From Gallionellaceae bacterium (GTDB lineage Bacteria; Pseudomonadota; Gammaproteobacteria; Burkholderiales; Gallionellaceae), in assembly GCA_003445795.1 (NCBI GenBank), contig DMCN01000005.1, positions 1 through 44,244 of the forward strand: a stretch of 44,244 nucleotides of DNA, read 5' to 3'. Position 1 is the stretch's first letter; each line of letters starts with the position of its first letter. A program made the position numbers and the translations under genes. A model generated the notes under the pieces. It did not search any database and was not told the origin of the DNA. It saw only the letters and a list, made by a program, of their open reading frames with translations. Below, one piece after another: positions 39,084 through 44,244 of the stretch.

Positions 39084-39499
39084 GCTACAGCAGGCGCAGC
39101 GAACATCGTCCGATGTCGCAGATCAACGTCGTGCCCTACATCGACGTGATGCTGGTGCTGCTGGTTATCTTCATGATCACGGCGCCGCTGATGAATCCCG
39201 GGCAGATCGATTTGCCCAGCGTGGGTAAGTCGCTGGCACCGCCGGTCGCGCCGCTGGAAGTCATCATCAAGAAAGACACCACGCTGGCCCTGCGCGACCA
39301 CGGCAAGGGCGGGCAGGAGTCGCCGGTGTCACGCGATGAACTGGTGGCCCGTTTGCAGAAGAGTCTGAAGAAGAATCCCGAACAACCGGTGGTGATCTCC
39401 GCTGACAAGAATGTGCGCTACGAGGAAGTCATCAACGTGATGGACATGTTGCAGCAGCAGCACATCAAGAAGATCGGATTGCTCGCCAAGGGCCGATGA
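39080..39499 (+). CDS. tolR: Tol-Pal motor protein TolR
   Basis: The 139-residue ExbD-like protein has one membrane helix carrying the essential Asp (NVVPYIDVMLVLLVIFMI, Asp22) and a periplasmic domain with PVSRDELVARLQ, QPVVISADKNVRYEEV and DMLQQQHIKKIGLLAK. The start is GTG at 39080, unusual in this operon, and lies just after the insertion. GGAGG lies about 8 bases ahead of it. It overlaps tolA by ATGA. Confidence 0.95.
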   Translation: MSYSRRSEHRPMSQINVVPYIDVMLVLLVIFMITAPLMNPGQIDLPSVGKSLAPPVAPLEVIIKKDTTLALRDHGKGGQESPVSRDELVARLQKSLKKNPEQPVVISADKNVRYEEVINVMDMLQQQHIKKIGLLAKGR

Positions 39500-40203
39500 G
39501 TACCGCGCTGACCTATCAGGAGCCTTATCGTCTTCCCGCCGGGATGCTGGCGCTGGCGGTGCATCTGTTGTTCTTCTTCGTGCTGTATTTCGGTTTCCGC
39601 TGGCAGGCGCAGCCGCCGGAAGAGTTCATGGTGGAGATGTGGGACAGTCTGCCCGCAGCCGAAGTCGCCCCCGAACAACTGCTTGAACCGCCCGTCAAGG
39701 CGGAATCGAAACCGCTGCCCAAGGTCGTAGCCCCTGTGTTGCCGCCGGTGAAGGCGGATATCGAGGTGCGCGACAAGAAAAAGAAACAGGCCGAAGAAAA
39801 AGCCAAAGCGGCGGCAGCTACCAAGGCAAAGCAGGAGAAGGAGTTGCGCGAGCTGGAGGCGTATTCCGAGCGTCTGCGCAATTCTGAACAGGCGCGCATC
39901 CGCGCCGAAGTGGATGCGGCGACGGCGACGCAGGTGGGGCGTTATCAGGACATGATCCGTGCCAAGATACGCCGCAACATCGTGATGCCGCCGGATGTGC
40001 CCGAGTCGGCCAAGGCCGAGTTCAAGGTGACGCTGCTGCCGGGCGGCGATGTTCTGGATGTGGAATTGCTGCGCAGCAGCGGACACACGGCATACGACAA
40101 TGCGGCGGAGCGCGCCATCTACAAGGCGCAGCCGCTGCCGGTGCCGACCAATGCCGATCTGCAAAAGATGTTCCGCGAATTGAAGTTGACGATCAGGCCG
40201 TAG
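39496..40203 (+). CDS. tolA: Tol-Pal periplasm-spanning protein TolA
   Basis: The 235-residue protein has an N-terminal helix (MLALAVHLLFFFVLYFGFRW) that contacts TolQR. An Ala/Lys/Glu-rich helical domain follows (about 80-135, with DKKKKQAEEKAKAAAATKAK) and then a TonB-like C-terminal domain (VTLLPGGDVLDVELLRSSG, LPVPTNADLQKMFRELKLTI). The helical spacer is shorter than in enteric bacteria. It links the inner-membrane motor to TolB and Pal. Confidence 0.94.
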   Translation: MSTALTYQEPYRLPAGMLALAVHLLFFFVLYFGFRWQAQPPEEFMVEMWDSLPAAEVAPEQLLEPPVKAESKPLPKVVAPVLPPVKADIEVRDKKKKQAEEKAKAAAATKAKQEKELRELEAYSERLRNSEQARIRAEVDAATATQVGRYQDMIRAKIRRNIVMPPDVPESAKAEFKVTLLPGGDVLDVELLRSSGHTAYDNAAERAIYKAQPLPVPTNADLQKMFRELKLTIRP

Positions 40204-40214
40204 AAAGGATGCAT

Positions 40215-41477
40215 ATGCGTGGTTGCTTGGGATTGCTTTTCGGGTTGTGCGTGGCGTCGTCCGCACAGGCCACTCTGGATATCGAGATCACGGGGGCGGG
40301 CGAACATCAGACGCCGATCTCGGTGGTGCGCTTCGGCGGGGAAGAGCGCATCGCGGGGCAGACGATCAGCAGTGTGGTGTCCAACGATCTGTTGCGCACC
40401 GGGCTGTTCAAGCTGATCGATCCGGCAGGCAAGGCGCCGCATGAGCCGGGCGATGTGAGATATGTCGAATGGGCGGGTGTGGAAGCGCTGGTCATCGGCA
40501 GTGTGCGCGCACTGGGAGACGGACGTGCGGAAGTGAGGTTCCGCCTGCTCGACGCGGTGAGGCAAACCGAATTGATCGCGCTGGCCGTGACGGCAAGGAG
40601 CGATCAGGTGCGCGCCATCGGGCATCGCATCGCCGATCTGGTGTATGAAAAACTGACGGGCAGTGCGGGCGTGTTCAGTACGCGCATCGCCTACGTCAAC
40701 CGCGAGGGCAAGCAGTTCCGGCTGGTGGTGGCGGACAGCGATGGTTACGGTGAGCAGACCTTGCTGTCGTTGAACGAGCCCATCATGTCGCCGGCGTGGT
40801 CGCCGGACGGAAAACAGATCGCCTATGTGAGTTTTGAGCGCGGCCACGCGACCGTCTTCGTGCAATCGCTGGCGACACAGAAACGCACTGTGCTGGCGGA
40901 TTTTTCCGGCAGCAACAGCGCCCCGGCCTGGTCGCCGGACGGCAAGCAGCTTGCCATCGTGCTGACGCGCGACGGGAGTTCGCAGCTTTATCTGGTGGGC
41001 GCCGACGGCAAGGACCTGCGCCGCATCACCTTCAGCGAGACCATCGACACCGAGCCGGCCTTCTCGCCGGACGGCAAGACGCTGCTGTTCACTTCGGATC
41101 GCGGCGGCAAGGCGCAGATATATCGTGTGGCAGCAGAGGGCGGTTACGCCGAACGGCTGACCTTCGAGGGCGGCAACAATTTCTCGCCGCGTTTCAGTCC
41201 CGATGGCAAGAGTTTCGTCTATTCGCAGTTCAGCGGTGGCACGTTCTACATCGCGGTGCAGGATTTCGAGAGCAAGCAGGTGCAGATACTGACACCCGGT
41301 GGATGGGAAAAGAAACCCAGCTTCGCTCCCAACGGCAAGCTGATCCTGTTCGCAACCGAGTCGCAGGGTCGTGGTATATTGGCGACCGTATCCAGTGACG
41401 GCAGAGTGAAACAGAAGATGGTTGCCCAGCGCGGCGATATTCGCGAGCCGATCTGGGGGCCTTTCCTGAAGCAGTAG
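40215..41477 (+). CDS. tolB: Tol-Pal periplasmic propeller protein TolB
   Basis: The 420-residue exported protein has a signal peptide ending SAQA, an N-terminal alpha/beta domain (to about residue 150) and a six-bladed propeller with repeated WSPDGKQ/FSPDGK motifs (PAWSPDGKQIAYVSF, PAFSPDGKTLLFTSD, PRFSPDGKSFVYSQF). It binds Pal and TolA. The start at 40215 gives AAAGG a spacing of 7 bases; the ATG at 40209 is too close to it. Confidence 0.96.
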   Translation: MRGCLGLLFGLCVASSAQATLDIEITGAGEHQTPISVVRFGGEERIAGQTISSVVSNDLLRTGLFKLIDPAGKAPHEPGDVRYVEWAGVEALVIGSVRALGDGRAEVRFRLLDAVRQTELIALAVTARSDQVRAIGHRIADLVYEKLTGSAGVFSTRIAYVNREGKQFRLVVADSDGYGEQTLLSLNEPIMSPAWSPDGKQIAYVSFERGHATVFVQSLATQKRTVLADFSGSNSAPAWSPDGKQLAIVLTRDGSSQLYLVGADGKDLRRITFSETIDTEPAFSPDGKTLLFTSDRGGKAQIYRVAAEGGYAERLTFEGGNNFSPRFSPDGKSFVYSQFSGGTFYIAVQDFESKQVQILTPGGWEKKPSFAPNGKLILFATESQGRGILATVSSDGRVKQKMVAQRGDIREPIWGPFLKQ

Positions 41478-41502
41478 TCTCGATGAATAAAAGGAGAATG
41501 CA

Positions 41503-42039
41503 ATGAAGAAATTGATATTGGGTCTGGTATTGGCGAATCTGCTGGTGGCTTGTGCAAGCGAGCCGATCGAGGAAGAAACGCAAGCGCCGACAGCGGCTAC
41601 AGAACCGGCGGCGACCGAACCTGCCGCTGCGCCGGCCGAGACCGCTACAGCCGCGCCGGCACCAGAGGCGACCGAAGCTGCCGCGCCTGTCGTCGAAGCA
41701 GCGGCCATGCCGACCGAAACCAGTGTGCACTTCCCGTTCGATGTGGATGCGGTGCAGGCGGAAGACCGTGCCACCGTCCAGGCTCTCGGCAAATATCTGA
41801 GCGAGAACCGCGCCAGCAAAGTTCGTCTGGAAGGCAATGCGGATGAGCGCGGCAGCAGCGAATACAACCTGGCTCTGGGGCAGCGTCGCGCCAACAACGT
41901 GAAGAAGTTGCTGGTCTTGTCGGGTGCCGCAGAGTCGCAGGTCACCACGGTGAGCTACGGCGAAGAGAAACCGCGCGCGACCGGCCATGACGAAGCATCC
42001 TGGGCAGAAAATCGCCGCGTGGATTTCGTCGCCAAGTAA
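41503..42039 (+). CDS. pal: Peptidoglycan-associated lipoprotein Pal
   Basis: This is a 178-residue outer-membrane lipoprotein. The lipobox is LLVAC with lipidated Cys17. A long Ala/Pro/Thr/Glu linker (about 20-75) built of short repeats precedes an OmpA-like domain with VHFPFDVDAVQAEDRATV and NADERGSSEYNLALGQRRAN, whose Asp and Arg grip meso-diaminopimelate in peptidoglycan. AAGGAG precedes the ATG. The linker is longer and lower in complexity than in enteric Pal. Confidence 0.96.
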   Translation: MKKLILGLVLANLLVACASEPIEEETQAPTAATEPAATEPAAAPAETATAAPAPEATEAAAPVVEAAAMPTETSVHFPFDVDAVQAEDRATVQALGKYLSENRASKVRLEGNADERGSSEYNLALGQRRANNVKKLLVLSGAAESQVTTVSYGEEKPRATGHDEASWAENRRVDFVAK

Positions 42040-42045
42040 TCCGGT

Positions 42046-42801
42046 ATGCGTTTCTGGTTGCTGGCCTGTTTGTGCGTTGCGAGCAGTTCTGCCATGGCAG
42101 GGCTGTTCGCGGATGACGATGCGCGCAAGCAGGTGAAGCAGCTGGAAGCGCGCATCGTCAAACTGGAACAGGCACTGGCCTCGACCGAGCAGGAAAAAGA
42201 GCAGTACATCCGTTCGACCCTCGATCTGCAGATGCAGATGGAAGCGTTGAACACCGAATTGCGCAAGTTGCGCGGTCAGAACGAAGAGCTGATCCATAGC
42301 TTGCAGGACGCCGAAAAGCGCCAGAAGGATTTCTACGTCGATCTGGATTCGCGTCTGCGCCGCTTCGAGGGCAATGAACCCGCGGCCAGTCGTCCCGACA
42401 GCGGCAAAGGAGTCGTCGCCGATCCGGCCGGCGAGAACCGTACTTTCGAAGCAGCCTACAGTCTGTACAAAGCGGAGAAATACCAGAATGCCGCTGCGGC
42501 CTTCCGCGACTTTCTGCAGAGCTATCCGCAGTCCGTGCATGAAGCGAACGTCCTGTACTGGACGGGCAATTCATTCTTCCTGCTGAAAGAATGCAAGAGC
42601 AGTATTGGCAGTTATCAGACTTTGATCGAAAAACACCCGGACCATCCGCGTGTGCAGGAAGCGATGCTCAACGTCGCGGAGTGCCAGTTGAGTCTGAAGA
42701 GCAAATCCGCCGCACAGAAGACCCTGAAACAACTCATCTCCCAGTTCCCGGGAAGCGATGCATCGGAAAAAGCGAAGAAGCGCCTGGCTGCGATCAAATA
42801 A
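42046..42801 (+). CDS. cpoB: Cell division coordinator CpoB (YbgF)
   Basis: This is a 251-residue exported protein: signal peptide (cleaved near AMA, residue 18), a trimerising coiled-coil (about 28-100, KQVKQLEARIVKLEQALAST) and a TPR domain (AAYSLYKAEKYQNAAAAFRD, YPQSVHEANVLYWTGNSFF, KHPDHPRVQEAMLNVAECQL). CpoB links PBP1B peptidoglycan synthesis with Tol-driven constriction. It follows pal by 6 bp. Confidence 0.94.
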   Translation: MRFWLLACLCVASSSAMAGLFADDDARKQVKQLEARIVKLEQALASTEQEKEQYIRSTLDLQMQMEALNTELRKLRGQNEELIHSLQDAEKRQKDFYVDLDSRLRRFEGNEPAASRPDSGKGVVADPAGENRTFEAAYSLYKAEKYQNAAAAFRDFLQSYPQSVHEANVLYWTGNSFFLLKECKSSIGSYQTLIEKHPDHPRVQEAMLNVAECQLSLKSKSAAQKTLKQLISQFPGSDASEKAKKRLAAIK

Positions 42802-42809
42802 GTAGAGCA

Positions 42810-43469
42810 ATGGCCATTCCTTCCGCAAACGATTCGTTGCGTATCAGCGAAATATTCTTTTCCCTGCAGGGCGAGACCGGCCGCGTCGGACTGCCGACTG
42901 TGTTCGTCCGGCTCACCGGCTGTCCCTTGCGCTGCGAATACTGCGATACCACCTATGCTTTCAGCGGCGGGCAGAACATGACGCTGGCAGCCATCCTCGC
43001 CGAAGTGGCGCGGCACGATGCGCGTTACGTCTGCGTCACCGGGGGCGAGCCGCTGGCTCAGAAGAATTGCCTGCCTTTGTTGCAGGCCCTGTGCGATGCG
43101 GGATATGCAGTCTCGCTGGAAACCAGCGGCGCGCTGGATGTGAGCGGCGTGGATGCCAGAGTGCAGAAGGTGGTCGACATCAAGACGCCGGCCTCGGGCG
43201 AAGTGGAAAAGAACCTGTGGGCCAATCTGGAACATCTGGCCGCGCAGGACGAGATCAAGTTCGTGCTGAACGATGCAGCCGATTATCAGTGGGCGAAGCA
43301 GATTCTGCAGGAGCGACAGCTCGCGCAACGTTGTGCGGTGCTGTTCTCGCCGGTGCAGGGTCACCTTGCCCCGCGGGATCTGGCGGAATGGATATTGCGC
43401 GACCGTCTACCGGTGCGAATGCAGGTGCAGCTGCACAAGTTGTTGTGGGGCAACGAGGTCGGAAGATGA
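42810..43469 (+). CDS. queE: 7-carboxy-7-deazaguanine synthase QueE
   Basis: The 219-residue radical-SAM enzyme converts 6-carboxy-tetrahydropterin to 7-carboxy-7-deazaguanine in queuosine synthesis. The 4Fe-4S motif is CPLRCEYC (Cys38, Cys42, Cys45). The start has SEIFFSLQGETGRVGLPTVF and the SAM motif is TGGEPL. The frame extends upstream through cpoB without support; the ATG at 42810 is 8 bp after cpoB. It overlaps queC by ATGA. Confidence 0.96.
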   Translation: MAIPSANDSLRISEIFFSLQGETGRVGLPTVFVRLTGCPLRCEYCDTTYAFSGGQNMTLAAILAEVARHDARYVCVTGGEPLAQKNCLPLLQALCDAGYAVSLETSGALDVSGVDARVQKVVDIKTPASGEVEKNLWANLEHLAAQDEIKFVLNDAADYQWAKQILQERQLAQRCAVLFSPVQGHLAPRDLAEWILRDRLPVRMQVQLHKLLWGNEVGR

Positions 43470-44140
43470 AAAGAGCGGTGGTATTGTTGTCGGGTGGTCT
43501 GGATTCCGCCACGGTGCTGGCGATGGCGCGCAAGCAGGGTTTCGAGTGCTACACCTTGAGTGTGGATTACGGCCAGCGCCATCATGCCGAGCTGGCAGCA
43601 TCGAAACGTGTGGCGGAGTCGCTGGGCGCGCGCGAACATCGCATCATCAACATCGATCTCACCGCCTTCGGCGGTTCGGCGCTCACCGATGCCAACATCG
43701 CCGTGCCGGAGCAGGCCAGCAGCGGTATTCCCGTCACCTATGTGCCCGCCCGCAACACCATCATGTTGTCGCTCGCGCTGGCCTGGGCCGAAGTGCTGAA
43801 GGCGCAGGACATTTTCTTCGGTGTGAACGCGGTGGATTATTCCGGCTACCCCGATTGCCGGCCTGAATATGTGGCCGCCTTTGAGCGCATGGCCAATCTG
43901 GCGACCCAGGCAGCGGTTGAAGGCAAGCCGCTCACCCTGCATGCACCGCTGCTGCATCTTTCCAAGGCCGAGATCATCCGCGAGGGCGTGCGCATGGGGG
44001 TGGACTATGCCCAGACGGTGTCCTGTTACCAAGCCGACGAGCTGGGACGCGCCTGCGGACGCTGCGATTCCTGCCGTTTGCGGCGCGAAGGATTCCAGTC
44101 TGCCGGGGTCGCGGACAGCACGCGCTACCAAAACGCGTAA
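43466..44140 (+). CDS. queC: 7-cyano-7-deazaguanine synthase QueC
   Basis: This 224-residue enzyme turns the QueE product into preQ0 using ATP and ammonia. The PP-loop is LLSGGLDSATVLAMA, with VDYGQRHHAELAAS following. The zinc site is supplied by Cys residues of SCYQADELGRACGRCDSC. It lies directly before the tRNA-Lys gene. QueD and QueF are not in the window. Confidence 0.97.
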   Translation: MKRAVVLLSGGLDSATVLAMARKQGFECYTLSVDYGQRHHAELAASKRVAESLGAREHRIINIDLTAFGGSALTDANIAVPEQASSGIPVTYVPARNTIMLSLALAWAEVLKAQDIFFGVNAVDYSGYPDCRPEYVAAFERMANLATQAAVEGKPLTLHAPLLHLSKAEIIREGVRMGVDYAQTVSCYQADELGRACGRCDSCRLRREGFQSAGVADSTRYQNA

Positions 44141-44156
44141 GGCTTTGCTGCTTGGT

Positions 44157-44184
44157 TTGACAGTCAAAGTCAAACCCGTATAAT
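44157..44184 (+). promoter_or_regulatory. Consensus sigma-70 promoter of the tRNA gene
   Basis: A perfect TTGACA (44157-44162) and a perfect TATAAT (44179-44184) are separated by 16 bases, 20 bases upstream of the tRNA. The GCGCGCTCCC that follows is a GC-rich discriminator of the kind linked to stringent control of stable RNA. Confidence 0.9.
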
Positions 44185-44204
44185 GCGCGCTCCCTTTTGG
44201 GACC

Positions 44205-44244
44205 GGGTCGGTAGCTCAGTCGGTAGAGCAGCGGACTTTTAATC
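44205..44244 (+). tRNA. tRNA-Lys (anticodon UUU), 3' end outside the window
   Basis: The first 40 bases read GGGTCGGTAGCTCAGTCGG and onward through the D arm to the anticodon loop CTTTTAA; the anticodon TTT is at 44238-44240. This matches bacterial tRNA-Lys. The variable and T arms and the acceptor 3' strand are cut off by the window end. Confidence 0.93.

Noticed and set aside
40119..41948. 609-codon minus-strand open frame opposite tolB and pal
   Set aside because: It lies wholly antisense to conserved Tol-Pal genes, and the predicted protein has no recognisable fold or start signal.
41230..42540. 436-codon minus-strand open frame opposite tolB, pal and cpoB
   Set aside because: Antisense shadow of three certain genes with no family features.
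1..44244. CRISPR array, prophage or insertion sequence
   Set aside because: No regularly spaced repeats, integrase, transposase or phage structural genes were seen on either strand.

Overview
The window reads as chromosomal DNA of a GC-rich (about 60%) betaproteobacterium, most likely of the Nitrosomonadales/Gallionellaceae type. This rests on gene order and protein character recalled from the group, not on a database search. Nearly all of it is coding. Genes are packed into operons whose junctions are mostly 4-base ATGA start/stop overlaps. No phage, transposase or CRISPR array is visible. Several short repeat-like insertions sit exactly at operon junctions.

Layout. 1-3520 (+): the 3' part of an Orn/Lys/Arg decarboxylase, Hsp15 and a membrane-anchored alpha/beta-hydrolase-like protein. 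3538-5552 (-): an EnvZ/OmpR-type two-component pair. 5553-5872: an intergenic region with a candidate regulator palindrome and a 141-bp MITE-like element. 5873-7540 (+): three unassigned exported proteins, two small Arg/Gly-rich ones and an outer-membrane barrel. 7578-9800 (-): a PAS-PAS-GGDEF-EAL protein. 10025-11520 (-): aroE-mtgA. 11575-13822 (-): a second two-component pair whose operon is split by a 126-bp inverted repeat. 13978-14967 (+): a Spy/CpxP-like protein and a DUF4405-like membrane protein. 14974-25782 (-): a complete gspC-N type II secretion operon. 25864-29083 (-): a metal-uptake locus with permease, binding protein, outer-membrane protein and a small Cys-containing protein, but no ATPase. 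29273-29986 (+): an AT-richer orphan lipoprotein. 30121-32834 (-): a TonB-like protein and an RNase II-family nuclease. 32966-33445 (+): an exported four-EF-hand protein. 33516-33827 (-): a cytochrome c. 33975-44140 (+): yebC, ruvC, a UbiA-family prenyltransferase, ruvA, ruvB, ybgC, tolQ, tolR, tolA, tolB, pal, cpoB, queE and queC. A tRNA-Lys gene runs off the right end behind a consensus promoter.

How it fits together. The dominant theme is the cell envelope: Tol-Pal, type II secretion, a TonB-like transducer, a peptidoglycan glycosyltransferase, two envelope-type sensor systems each divergent from small exported proteins, and metal import. The right arm is the conserved housekeeping ruv-tol-que cluster. 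It carries two oddities: a prenyltransferase between ruvC and ruvA, and about 200 bp inserted exactly at the tolQ/tolR junction.

The observations most worth following are the repeat-derived 52-residue leader of the pseudopilin GspI, the coupled insertion between tolQ and tolR, the three-gene Arg/Gly-rich exported cluster beside envZ/ompR, and the prenyltransferase inside the ruv operon.
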